A model generated the notes under the pieces. That model was given only the letters and a program-made list of their open reading frames with translations. It did not search any database and was not told where the DNA came from. The translations under genes were made by a program, and so were the position numbers. 64,000 bases of DNA, taken from assembly GCA_017465665.1 (NCBI GenBank), contig JAFTVU010000078.1, forward strand, positions 1 through 64,000, written 5' to 3'. The DNA comes from Oscillospiraceae bacterium (GTDB lineage Bacteria > Bacillota > Clostridia > Oscillospirales > Ruminococcaceae). This document shows positions 23,140 to 31,134 of the stretch, piece by piece. Each line of letters opens with the position of its first letter. The first letter of the stretch is position 1.

Positions 23140-24672
23140 TCAGATATTCTTTTCAAGGCAGCTGAACGCTTCATCAACGACTTTCTGCTCAGGAGCCTTT
23201 GTGAACAGGCTCACTACAGGAACGATGATAATGGAGATTATCATTGCGATCGCGCCTGCGTTGATAGGTGAGAGCAGGTTGAGCGGGCAGCCGAGTGCCT
23301 TTACGCTTTCAACAAGGTTCGGGAACAGACCTAAGCTGAACAGTACCATGTGTACCATTGAAATGCCTACGCCTGTGATAAAGCTTGCGATACAAGCAGC
23401 CTTTGATGTCTTCTTGCTGAACAGTCCCCACATGAACGGGCCGAGGAACGAGCCTGAAAGTGCGCCCCATGAATAAGACATCAGTGTTGTGATGGATGCG
23501 TTCTTATTTGCAGCGATAACAACAGAGAGGATAAGGAAGAACGCGATGAGTACTCTCATAATAAGCATTTCTCTCTTATCATGCATATTCTTGAAGTGGG
23601 GCTTGATAAGATCGTTTGTAAGAGTCGTACTGGATGTGAGCACCAGAGAGGAAAGTGTGGAGAGGGAAGCGGAAAGAACCAGTACCACAACAAGTCCTAT
23701 AAGAATATCGGGGAGAGCCGCGTCAAGCAGTGCGGGAACTCGTTCATCCTTAGCAACAGAGCTGTCGTTGTAAAGTCTTACGAAGCCGCCCATGAAGTAG
23801 GAGCCGCCTGCAACCACCAGTGCAAAGAAAGTGGATACGATAGAGCCTGTAAAGATGGATTTTTCACTCTTGATAGCATAGAACTTCTGTACCATCTGAG
23901 GCAGACCCCATGTGCCGAGGGAGGTAAGTATAACCACACCGAACAGGTTGATAGGATCAGGACCGAACAGGCTGTTGAGACCGCCTGCGCCGCCGACCTC
24001 AAATTCACCAAGCTGCTGCAGTGCGCTTGTGAGACCGCCCTTGTTGTTTACTGTGCAGATAACTACAGCGGATATTCCTATCAGCATGATGATGCCCTGG
24101 AAGAAATCGTTGAAAGCTGTTGCGGTGTATCCGCCGATGATAACATACACAGCGGAAAGCAGAGCCATTGCGATTATGATGTAAACATAGCCGTTCTCAC
24201 CAAGATCGAACGCCATACCGAACAGTCTTGCAAGACCGTTGTAAACGGAAGCGGTATAAGGGATAAGGAAGATGAATACGATAGCTGCGGAGATGTTCTT
24301 CAGCAGGGATGAGCCGAAGCGCTGCTCGAAGAACTCAGGCATCGTGCGGGCACCAAGCTGATTTGACATCAGTCGTGTGCGCTTACCGAGAACGAACCAT
24401 GGAATAAGACTTCCGATGATCGCGTTTCCAACGCCTATCCATGCGGCTGCCACGCCGTAATCCCAGCCGAACTGTCCCGCATAGCCGATGAATACTACTG
24501 CAGAAAAATATGTAGTACCGTAAGAAAAAGCGGTAAGCCAAGGGCCTACATTACGTCCGCCCAGCATAAAGTCATTTACGGATTTTGTTCTTTTTGATGT
24601 GTACAGTGCAATTCCTACCATCACGGCGATGTAAATGCCCAGGATGATAAATATCGCGGTTTGTGTTCCCAT
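23140..24672 (-). CDS. Sodium:solute symporter (SSS family)
   Basis: A 510-residue integral membrane protein with about 13 hydrophobic segments. Family marks are KSVNDFMLGGRNVGPWLTAFSYGTTYFSAV near the N-terminus, YTASVYNGLARLFG, GGYTATAFNDFFQGIIM and the Ser/Thr-rich SASLSTLSSLVLTSSTTLTNDL of the Na+ site. The PutP/PanF-like group takes up proline, pantothenate, carboxylates or sugars; the substrate is not clear. The ATG at 24672 has CAGGAG before it and lies downstream of the promoter at 24758-24786, which rules out the longer reading to 24786. It is read toward the ior operon but ends at its own terminator. Confidence 0.88.
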   Translation of the reverse strand: MGTQTAIFIILGIYIAVMVGIALYTSKRTKSVNDFMLGGRNVGPWLTAFSYGTTYFSAVVFIGYAGQFGWDYGVAAAWIGVGNAIIGSLIPWFVLGKRTRLMSNQLGARTMPEFFEQRFGSSLLKNISAAIVFIFLIPYTASVYNGLARLFGMAFDLGENGYVYIIIAMALLSAVYVIIGGYTATAFNDFFQGIIMLIGISAVVICTVNNKGGLTSALQQLGEFEVGGAGGLNSLFGPDPINLFGVVILTSLGTWGLPQMVQKFYAIKSEKSIFTGSIVSTFFALVVAGGSYFMGGFVRLYNDSSVAKDERVPALLDAALPDILIGLVVVLVLSASLSTLSSLVLTSSTTLTNDLIKPHFKNMHDKREMLIMRVLIAFFLILSVVIAANKNASITTLMSYSWGALSGSFLGPFMWGLFSKKTSKAACIASFITGVGISMVHMVLFSLGLFPNLVESVKALGCPLNLLSPINAGAIAMIISIIIVPVVSLFTKAPEQKVVDEAFSCLEKNI

Positions 24673-24757
24673 GTTGTTTCTCCTGTTTCTGTATGATTTG
24701 CTGTAAAGCTGAAAAGCTGTAACGCCTAACAGCTTTAAATCGTTAAAGTCATCTGTT

Positions 24758-24786
24758 AGTATAACATATCTTTCTGCCGTTGTCAA
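24758..24786 (-). promoter_or_regulatory. Promoter of the symporter gene
   Basis: Minus strand: TTGACA (24781-24786), 17-base spacer, TATACT (24758-24763). Confidence 0.88.
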
Positions 24787-24887
24787 GTCAAAAAATGCGG
24801 TTTTTCGCCGTTTTCTTTAAATTGGTCAAAATCCGCTGTATCATTATCGATAAATTGTGTTAAAATGTTGAAAATTCAGCACTGTAC

Positions 24888-24916
24888 TTGACTGAACTGC
24901 TTTTTTTTGATAGAAT
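24888..24916 (+). promoter_or_regulatory. Promoter of the fusion gene
   Basis: TTGACT (24888-24893), a 17-base spacer containing eight T, and TAGAAT (24911-24916). The divergent 24673-24978 region holds this and the symporter promoter, about 100 bases apart; no strong shared palindrome was found. Confidence 0.7.
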
Positions 24917-24978
24917 ATATAGTGCGGTGTTATACCGTGTAAATACAAAAGCAAAAGAAATTAAGGAGGTTGATCAGA

Positions 24979-27498
24979 ATGAAGATCAGTTTCTCGACAC
25001 TGGCGTGTCCTGATTATTCATGGTCTGATATCTACTCGATGGCGAAGGACTTAGGCTTCGACGGCATTGAGGTAAGAGGTCTTGGCGAAGAGATCTACGC
25101 AGTTAAGGCAAAGCCTTTTATGGCAGAAAACATAGCGGATACAGTTGCTAAGCTAAACAAGCTTGGCCTTGAGATCCCCTGCCTATCCAGCGGCTGTGCC
25201 CTTAAGTATGCGGATAAGCATGATGATATTGTGGAAGAGATCACACAGTACATTGAGCTTGCAGCCAAGCTAGGCACTCCTTATATAAGAATACTCGGCG
25301 ATCTTACTCCCGCTCCCGAGGGCGAGGTGGATGACGACGCTGTATGCGATATCCTGAAAGAGCTTGCGGAGCTTGCCGCTCCCAAGGGTGTTACTCTTCT
25401 TGTGGAGACCAATGGCGTATATGCGGATACCGCACGTCTGAGAAGACTGCTTGACAAGGTGGCGCATAAGTCTGTTGCGGCGCTGTGGGATGTGCACCAT
25501 CCTTTCAGATATATGAACGAATCCGCAAGGACTACTGTTGATAACCTCGGCGATTATATAAAGTACATCCATGTCAAGGATTCCGTTATGGATAACGGTA
25601 AGGTGGTATACAAGCTGATGGGTGAGGGCGATATCCCGATAAGAGAGATGCTCTCCACACTGCAAAAGATCGGCTATGATGGCTACATTTCCCTTGAGTG
25701 GGTGAAGAGATGGTCGAGAGATCTGTATGCTGCAGGTATCATCTTCCCGCAGTTTGCGCGCTTTATGAAGCCTTATCTTCAGGCTAAGAGCACTCTTCAG
25801 ATAGACGCACGCGGCACAGGCTATTATCCCTGGCCCAAGGAGACTATCATAGACGAGACTTTCCCTGATGTGCTGGATCGCATCTGTAAGGAGTTCCCTG
25901 AGCAGTATGCTTTCCGTTATACCGAGCTTGATTATACCCGTACATACCCTGAGTTCCGTGAGGATGTTCTGCGCTTTGCGCGTGCTCTTATCGCAATGGG
26001 CGTAAAGAAAGACGATCATGTCGCTATCTGGGCTACAAACGTTCCTGCGTGGTACATCACATTCTGGGCTTGTACATATATCGGTGCTGTTCTTGTAACT
26101 GTTAATACTGCATATAAGATCCACGAGGCGGAGTATCTGTTCCACCAGTCCGATACACATACGCTCGTCATGATAGACGGCTTCAAGGATTCCGACTATG
26201 TAGGCATCATGAAGGAGCTTTGTCCTGAACTCAAGACCTGCAAGCCGGGTGAGCTGAACTCCGAGCGTCTGCCGTTCCTGAAGAATATCATCACCACCGA
26301 TTCCAAGCAGGAGGGCTGCTTTACATGGGAAGAGGCCATGGCTCTTGCAGACAGCGTTCCTGTTGAGCGTGTAAATGAGATGCGCGCAAAGATCGACAAG
26401 GATGATGTTGTCAATATGCAGTACACCTCGGGTACAACAGGCTTCCCCAAGGGCGTTATGCTGACTCATTATAATGTTGTAAACAACGGTAAGGCTATTG
26501 GCGACTGCATGGATCTTTCCACTCATGACAGAATGATGATACAGGTGCCTATGTTCCACTGCTTCGGCATGGTGCTTGCAATGACAGCGAGCGTTACTCA
26601 CGGCGTAACTATGAGCCCCATTCCCGCATTCTCCCCCAGAAAGGGACTTGCCTGCATCACAAAGGAAAAGATCACCTGCTTCCACGGTGTTCCTACCATG
26701 TTCATTGCAATGCTCGGTCACGAGGATTTTGACAAGACTGATTTCTCGCACATGAGAACAGGTATCATGGCAGGCTCGCCTTGTCCTATCAAGACGATGC
26801 AGGAGGTAATTGAGAAGATGCATATGCCTGAGATCTGTATAACATACGGTCAGACAGAGTGCTCTCCCGCTACTACCATGAGTAAGACTACCGACAGCAT
26901 TGAGATCAGAGTAAATACAGTAGGAGCGTCCCTGTTCGGCGTTGAGACCAAGATCGTCGATCCCGAAACAGGCGAGGATCTGGGCGACGACATGGACGGC
27001 GAGTTCTGTGCACGTGGCTACAACATCATGAAGGGCTACTATAAGATGCCTGAGGCTACTGCGGCTACTATTGACAGCGATGGCTGGCTGCATTCGGGCG
27101 ACCTTGCAAGACGTACCCCCGATGGTTATTACAAGATCACAGGCCGTATCAAGGATATGATCATCCGCGGCGGTGAAAATATCTATCCCAAGGAGATAGA
27201 GGAGTTCTTCTATACACATCCTAAGGTAAAGGATGTACAGGTCATCGGTGTTCCCGATAAGGACTACGGCGAGGAGATCATGGCTTGTATTGTGCTCAAG
27301 CCCGGCGAGGAGGCTACTGTTGAGGAAATGAAGCAGTATGCTCTTGAAAGACTTGCAAAGCACAAGGTGCCCAGATATGTTGCTTTCGTTGAGGGCTTCC
27401 CGATGAATGCGGCAGGTAAGATACTCAAGTACAAGATGCGTGAGTGGGCTGTGGATCATCTCGATCTGCATGACGCAAGCAAGATAGTAACAGCATAA
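24979..27498 (+). CDS. Xylose-isomerase-like TIM barrel fused to acyl-CoA synthetase
   Basis: An 839-residue two-domain protein. Residues 1-270 form a sugar-phosphate isomerase/epimerase-type TIM barrel with apparent metal ligands intact: LLVETNG (Glu), ALWDVHHPF (Asp/His), YIHVKDS (His) and GYISLEWVKRW (Glu). Residues about 285-839 are a medium/long-chain acyl-CoA synthetase: MQYTSGTTGFPKGVM, TYGQTECSP, DSDGWLHSGDLA, GRIKDMIIRGGENIYPKEIEE and the catalytic Lys in NAAGKILKYKMRE. The ATG at 24979 follows AAGGAGG at ten bases. No stop or frameshift lies between domains. Neither half's substrate is known. One-gene unit with a terminator at 27505-27530. Confidence 0.9.
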   Translation: MKISFSTLACPDYSWSDIYSMAKDLGFDGIEVRGLGEEIYAVKAKPFMAENIADTVAKLNKLGLEIPCLSSGCALKYADKHDDIVEEITQYIELAAKLGTPYIRILGDLTPAPEGEVDDDAVCDILKELAELAAPKGVTLLVETNGVYADTARLRRLLDKVAHKSVAALWDVHHPFRYMNESARTTVDNLGDYIKYIHVKDSVMDNGKVVYKLMGEGDIPIREMLSTLQKIGYDGYISLEWVKRWSRDLYAAGIIFPQFARFMKPYLQAKSTLQIDARGTGYYPWPKETIIDETFPDVLDRICKEFPEQYAFRYTELDYTRTYPEFREDVLRFARALIAMGVKKDDHVAIWATNVPAWYITFWACTYIGAVLVTVNTAYKIHEAEYLFHQSDTHTLVMIDGFKDSDYVGIMKELCPELKTCKPGELNSERLPFLKNIITTDSKQEGCFTWEEAMALADSVPVERVNEMRAKIDKDDVVNMQYTSGTTGFPKGVMLTHYNVVNNGKAIGDCMDLSTHDRMMIQVPMFHCFGMVLAMTASVTHGVTMSPIPAFSPRKGLACITKEKITCFHGVPTMFIAMLGHEDFDKTDFSHMRTGIMAGSPCPIKTMQEVIEKMHMPEICITYGQTECSPATTMSKTTDSIEIRVNTVGASLFGVETKIVDPETGEDLGDDMDGEFCARGYNIMKGYYKMPEATAATIDSDGWLHSGDLARRTPDGYYKITGRIKDMIIRGGENIYPKEIEEFFYTHPKVKDVQVIGVPDKDYGEEIMACIVLKPGEEATVEEMKQYALERLAKHKVPRYVAFVEGFPMNAAGKILKYKMREWAVDHLDLHDASKIVTA

Positions 27499-27504
27499 CA
27501 GTTC

Positions 27505-27530
27505 GTGCGGCATTGTTTTCAATGCCGCAC
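27505..27530 (+). terminator. Terminator of the fusion gene
   Basis: GTGCGGCATT (27505-27514) pairs with AATGCCGCAC (27521-27530); TTTAGT follows. Confidence 0.8.
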
Positions 27531-27549
27531 TTTAGTATGCATAAAATAT

Positions 27550-27573
27550 AAGCCGCTCTTTTCAGAGCGGCTT
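27550..27573 (-). terminator. Terminator of the binding-protein gene
   Basis: AAGCCGCTC (27550-27558) pairs with GAGCGGCTT (27565-27573); the minus strand then has TATATTTTAT. Confidence 0.8.
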
Positions 27574-27591
27574 TGGTATTGTTAGAATGTT

Positions 27592-29088
27592 TTAACGGTA
27601 CTCGTCAAGGATAGCCTCAACTGCGGGAGAAATCTGGGAGCTGAGCTGAGTCCAGCTGCCTGCGTTGAACATGATCTCGTTGAGGGTGTTGCCGATGAGA
27701 TCGCTGGAGAGCTCGCTGTTGAAGCCGTAAACATCGTCAAAGGAGAAGTTGAACTTTGTGGGATCCTTCATTTCGATGTACAGATCGTATACCTGCTCAT
27801 CCCATGTCATCTGCCACTTCTGCATACCCTCGTACTTGCCCTCAAGGAAAGTTACCTTTTCGGGAGCGATAGCTTCCTGCTTAGCCTGTGCCTTTACAGT
27901 TTCATCGGTCTCGAATACGCGGTTGCAGTAGATCCAGTCAACAGCGCCCTTGATGTTCTTAGCGCCCTTGGGAACCATATAGCCGAAGGTATCATAAGCG
28001 AGATTGTATGTATCAGAGGAAGGATCGCGGGGGAAGGGAACAAATGCGAAATCAGAGGGAGTATCAAAGATATCGTTCTCTACGCCTGCGGGATTCTGGA
28101 TGATCTTGGATGCGTCGGAGTAGCACCAGCTGGGCTCCATACCGAGGAACAGCACCTGTGCGGAGTTTACAGCCCACAGCTGAGGAGATACCCAGTCGCC
28201 AAGCTCCTTGTCGTAGAACAGTCCGTCTCTGTGCAGACCCTCGATGAATTCCATAGCTCTTGTTACGTTAGCGTCACCGAGATTGTTTACGATAGTTCCG
28301 TCGGGTCTTACATCAACAAAGTTAGTACCTGTTGTGGCAACGATGGAAGCAAGCACATCGGGAGTGCTGCAGTAGCCGATGTTGGTATCATCCTGATTAC
28401 AGAAATCGATCATCATCTGGCGCCATGTATCCCATGTCCAGTTGCCTGCCATATAGAGCTCATAAGGATCTGTAAGACCTGCATTCTCTACAGTCTTTCT
28501 GTTGTAGTTGAGTGCGAAATATGTTCTGATCTGGTAGGGATAATAGTAATGCTTGCCCTCGTAAGCGAAGTCCTCAACGGTCTGCTTCATATCAGCCCAG
28601 AGAGCGGTGTTAAGATCGAAGTGCTCATCCAGTGCCTCATACATATTCTTTGCCATACCGCCGGGGAAGCTCAGCCATTCGTATGTTACGAGATCGGGGG
28701 AATCATCCGCTGCAATAAGCGTACCGAGCTTTTCAAAGTAAGCAGGACCGCTGGAGCAGCTGTTGTACTCGATAGTGCCGCCCCACTCGGGAGTCTGGAA
28801 TACAAGATACTGGTCAGAGCCGTCACGGATATCATAGTAGCCGAGGAATTTAACAAGACCTGCGTTTCCATCGGGAGCGAAATCCTCGCTGACGATGTCC
28901 TTAGCTTCTTCGTCTGTTTTTGCGCCCTCGTCGGGGTCTGTTGTGGTTGCTGCAGTTGTTGTGCCTGATGTGCCGGGGCCTGCGCCTGATGTGGTAACGG
29001 GAGCTGTGCCGCCCTCATCACAGCCTGCAACGGTTGCGATCATAGCTGCTGCCATGCACACTGCCATGATCTTCTTCATTCTGCTCAT
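27592..29088 (-). CDS. Extracellular solute-binding lipoprotein (ABC sugar type)
   Basis: A 498-residue lipoprotein: signal MSRMKKIMAVCMAAAMIATVAG then Cys23, a Thr/Gly/Ala/Pro linker (about 28-55), and a type-1 family solute-binding fold (SSGPAYFEKLGTLIAADDSPDLVTYEWL, NYNRKTVENAGLTDPYELYMAGNWTWDTWRQMM). This is the pattern of carbohydrate-binding proteins of ABC importers. No permease or ATPase gene lies beside it, so it must use a transporter encoded elsewhere or serve as a sensor. AGGAGG precedes the ATG. A LacI-type operator (29116-29130) overlaps the start of its transcript. Confidence 0.9.
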   Translation of the reverse strand: MSRMKKIMAVCMAAAMIATVAGCDEGGTAPVTTSGAGPGTSGTTTAATTTDPDEGAKTDEEAKDIVSEDFAPDGNAGLVKFLGYYDIRDGSDQYLVFQTPEWGGTIEYNSCSSGPAYFEKLGTLIAADDSPDLVTYEWLSFPGGMAKNMYEALDEHFDLNTALWADMKQTVEDFAYEGKHYYYPYQIRTYFALNYNRKTVENAGLTDPYELYMAGNWTWDTWRQMMIDFCNQDDTNIGYCSTPDVLASIVATTGTNFVDVRPDGTIVNNLGDANVTRAMEFIEGLHRDGLFYDKELGDWVSPQLWAVNSAQVLFLGMEPSWCYSDASKIIQNPAGVENDIFDTPSDFAFVPFPRDPSSDTYNLAYDTFGYMVPKGAKNIKGAVDWIYCNRVFETDETVKAQAKQEAIAPEKVTFLEGKYEGMQKWQMTWDEQVYDLYIEMKDPTKFNFSFDDVYGFNSELSSDLIGNTLNEIMFNAGSWTQLSSQISPAVEAILDEYR

Positions 29089-29115
29089 TGTATGTTCCTC
29101 CTATATAACGATGTA

Positions 29116-29130
29116 TGTATACGTTTACAT
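29116..29130 (-). promoter_or_regulatory. LacI/CcpA-type operator (cre-like)
   Basis: On the minus strand ATGTAAACGTATACA fits the cre pattern WTGNAANCGNWNNCW. It lies just downstream of the -10, around the transcript start, a position that suits repression. Its TGTAAACGT core recurs at the GH5 promoter (33295-33322). Confidence 0.7.
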
Positions 29131-29139
29131 ATCATTTAC

Positions 29140-29168
29140 ATTATACACGATATGCGTGAGGATTTCAA
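29140..29168 (-). promoter_or_regulatory. Promoter of the binding-protein gene
   Basis: Minus strand: TTGAAA (29163-29168), 17-base spacer, TATAAT (29140-29145). Confidence 0.87.
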
Positions 29169-29252
29169 TTAACATAATAGCAAAAAAATTCCTTTTCTTT
29201 TGTGCAAAGTGACGCAATTGACATAAGTCGGAATAAATCAAGGTAAACTGCA

Positions 29253-29281
29253 AGCCCCGTTAATGCTTGCTCAACGGGGCT
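29253..29281 (-). terminator. Probable terminator of the sigma/anti-sigma operon
   Basis: AGCCCCGTT (29253-29261) pairs with AACGGGGCT (29273-29281) around an 11-base loop; the T tract on the minus strand is short. Confidence 0.55.
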
Positions 29282-29317
29282 GTTATAATTATTCTAAGTC
29301 CGCCATCTGTGCAGTTC

Positions 29318-30463
29318 TTAAACGTGCTGAGCCACTGTCACGCTTTCCACAGCCGTTGGTGATATCGGTCTTGTGAAAGTGCCGTGATACAGTGAGCCGT
29401 TTTCACTGTGGCCGAATGAGTAATCGCTGAGTAAGAGCTGTGTACCGTCTGTAAGGGTGATGGTTATATCAACGAGATATCCATCGCCTTTTTCAAAATC
29501 AGAGGTGTCCATTTCAATGAAAAGCTCCCAGTTGAACGGAGTGAGCTTTATGCTCTTTACTTCGGCGTGAGCTGTTGTCATTTCCATGCTTTCGTTATAT
29601 TCGTGCAGCTCTATGCTTTCGTTTATTACTATTTCATTTGACTCGGTACATATTTTGAAATCCACGGGAATATCGACATGCAGTCCGCAGGTTAGAAGCT
29701 CGCGCTCTTTCCACGGCTCAGGGTCTTTTTCGCTTGTATTCGGTATAAGCCTGTACAGATCGTTGAAATCAAGAGTTATCGTTTTGCCTTCAAGAGTATC
29801 ATTGATATCGGAAAGGCACATCATGCCGTAGTATGACAGTGTATCATCCTGATGCGAGATAAGCTCGCAGTGGCTGCGATAAACTCTGTTCAATGGAGCT
29901 TCAGCCTCGCCATCCTCCAGCGCGTCCATGTGCACGATAAATTCCCAGTCTGTCCATCCCGCTTTCGGTGCGCCGTCATAAGTATCGTCGAAAATGACAT
30001 CATAAAGGAGGTAGGCGGTGGTGCGGTCGGCGGATATTCCTTTGATGTTCAGTCTGTAGCTTTCAAAATCATACCACAGGTCGAGCTGTTTGCCATACTC
30101 CTTGAAGTCAAAGGTGTCTGTGCTTTCGTTAATTTCCGCTGTATCAGTAGATTCACAGGTGTCAGTGATAGTGATATCAACAGTAGCTTCTGCTGTTCGG
30201 GCAGGCGTTGATGTTTCCTCCTGATTGTTGAATATCCTGCTAAACGCAGAGTTGAAATCCCAGCCCGATACCGCGCCGACCGTTACTGTAGCGGTTGCAA
30301 GCACCGCCACGGCTGCAATTGCCGCAAACGCAGTTCTTTTGATCTTCCTGTTTTTATTGCTCATATTTTTCGCCCTTTCCATTACGTTTGTGCAAATCTC
30401 TTTGCTGTCAGACAGGGGAGTGAGCTCACTGAATGAATCCTTGAATAAGCCTTTATAGTCCAT
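29318..30463 (-). CDS. DUF4179-like membrane protein, probable anti-sigma factor
   Basis: A 381-residue protein with a short cytoplasmic part (1-42, NVMERAKNMSNKNRKIKR), one transmembrane helix (about 43-65) and a large extracytoplasmic beta-rich domain. This fits the DUF4179 proteins that accompany ECF sigma factors in Clostridia and are thought to hold the sigma at the membrane. Its start overlaps the end of the sigma gene by 11 bases, which supports the partnership. The outer domain contains WTDWEFIVHMDALEDG and may sense an external signal, which is unknown. Confidence 0.8.
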   Translation of the reverse strand: MDYKGLFKDSFSELTPLSDSKEICTNVMERAKNMSNKNRKIKRTAFAAIAAVAVLATATVTVGAVSGWDFNSAFSRIFNNQEETSTPARTAEATVDITITDTCESTDTAEINESTDTFDFKEYGKQLDLWYDFESYRLNIKGISADRTTAYLLYDVIFDDTYDGAPKAGWTDWEFIVHMDALEDGEAEAPLNRVYRSHCELISHQDDTLSYYGMMCLSDINDTLEGKTITLDFNDLYRLIPNTSEKDPEPWKERELLTCGLHVDIPVDFKICTESNEIVINESIELHEYNESMEMTTAHAEVKSIKLTPFNWELFIEMDTSDFEKGDGYLVDITITLTDGTQLLLSDYSFGHSENGSLYHGTFTRPISPTAVESVTVAQHV

Positions 30464-30935
30464 GGTAGCCCTCCTTGATGAGAAGTTCCTTTAACAGCTT
30501 TCTGCCGCGGGACAGCCGTGTTGTAACGGCGGTCTGTTTGATGCCGAGTGCTTCTGCGATGTCATTCACCGAGTATTCCTCATAATAATACATATAGAGC
30601 ACTATCCTGTATTTCTGATCCAGTTTCATGATCACAGGCAGCAGGTCATCATGCTTTTGCTCGCTTGCTGGGATATTCTCTGCCATTTCCAGCGGCATAG
30701 ACATCCTGTATCGATATGAGCTCAGCAGATTTTTACATCTGTTAGATGTGACACGGATCAGCCATGCACGTATATGCTCGTCATCACGGAAATCCTTTTT
30801 ATATGTATACAGCGCAAGGAAAACATCCTGCATGATATCATCTGCGTCTGCGCGGTTTTTAACATAGCAGTAAGCAACGCGGAATACAAGTCCGCTGTAT
30901 AGCTCTGCAAGCCGTGTAAGCTCCTGTCCGTCCAT
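30453..30935 (-). CDS. ECF-type RNA polymerase sigma factor
   Basis: A 160-residue sigma-70 family factor with region 2 (YSGLVFRVAYCYVKNRADADDIMQDVFLALYTY, RAWLIRVTSNRCKNLL) and region 4 (DQKYRIVLYMYYYEEYSVNDIAEALGIKQTAVTTRLSRGRKLLKE). No region 3 is present, as in extracytoplasmic-function sigmas. The ATG at 30935 follows AAAGGAG; the longer reading to 31022 lacks a site. It is co-transcribed with the membrane protein that follows, the expected anti-sigma. Target promoters are unknown. Confidence 0.93.
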   Translation of the reverse strand: MDGQELTRLAELYSGLVFRVAYCYVKNRADADDIMQDVFLALYTYKKDFRDDEHIRAWLIRVTSNRCKNLLSSYRYRMSMPLEMAENIPASEQKHDDLLPVIMKLDQKYRIVLYMYYYEEYSVNDIAEALGIKQTAVTTRLSRGRKLLKELLIKEGYHGL

Positions 30936-30950
30936 TTCTTTACTCCTTTT

Positions 30951-30964
30951 TGAAAGATCTTTCA
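30951..30964. promoter_or_regulatory. 14-bp palindrome before the sigma gene
   Basis: TGAAAGATCTTTCA is a perfect palindrome six bases before the ribosome site region of the sigma gene. It could be an operator or a leader hairpin that limits translation. I could not place a convincing promoter for this operon. Confidence 0.4.
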
Positions 30965-31052
30965 CTTGAAACACAAATGAAAAAGCGGAAATGTCACATA
31001 ATTCTTTGATATGTGCTATCATAACAAATTTAATAAACTTTGTAAAGAATTA

Positions 31053-31081
31053 TTGCAATTTTCGTCAAAGTGTGATACAAT
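31053..31081 (+). promoter_or_regulatory. Promoter of glutamine synthetase
   Basis: TTGCAA (31053-31058), 17-base spacer, TACAAT (31076-31081), 53 bases before the start codon. No GlnR-type TGTNA-N7-TNACA site was recognised. Confidence 0.7.
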
Positions 31082-31134
31082 ATATAACAGCGAAAATTCG
31101 TTAATAAATTAAAACGTACAAAGGAGTAGCACCA

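Noticed and set aside
24673-24786. Extended symporter start at 24786
   Set aside because: That codon lies within the -35 of the gene's own promoter.
25270-27522. A 750-codon open frame antisense to the fusion gene
   Set aside because: The plus-strand frame carries complete conserved motifs of two enzyme families; the reverse frame has none and no start signal.
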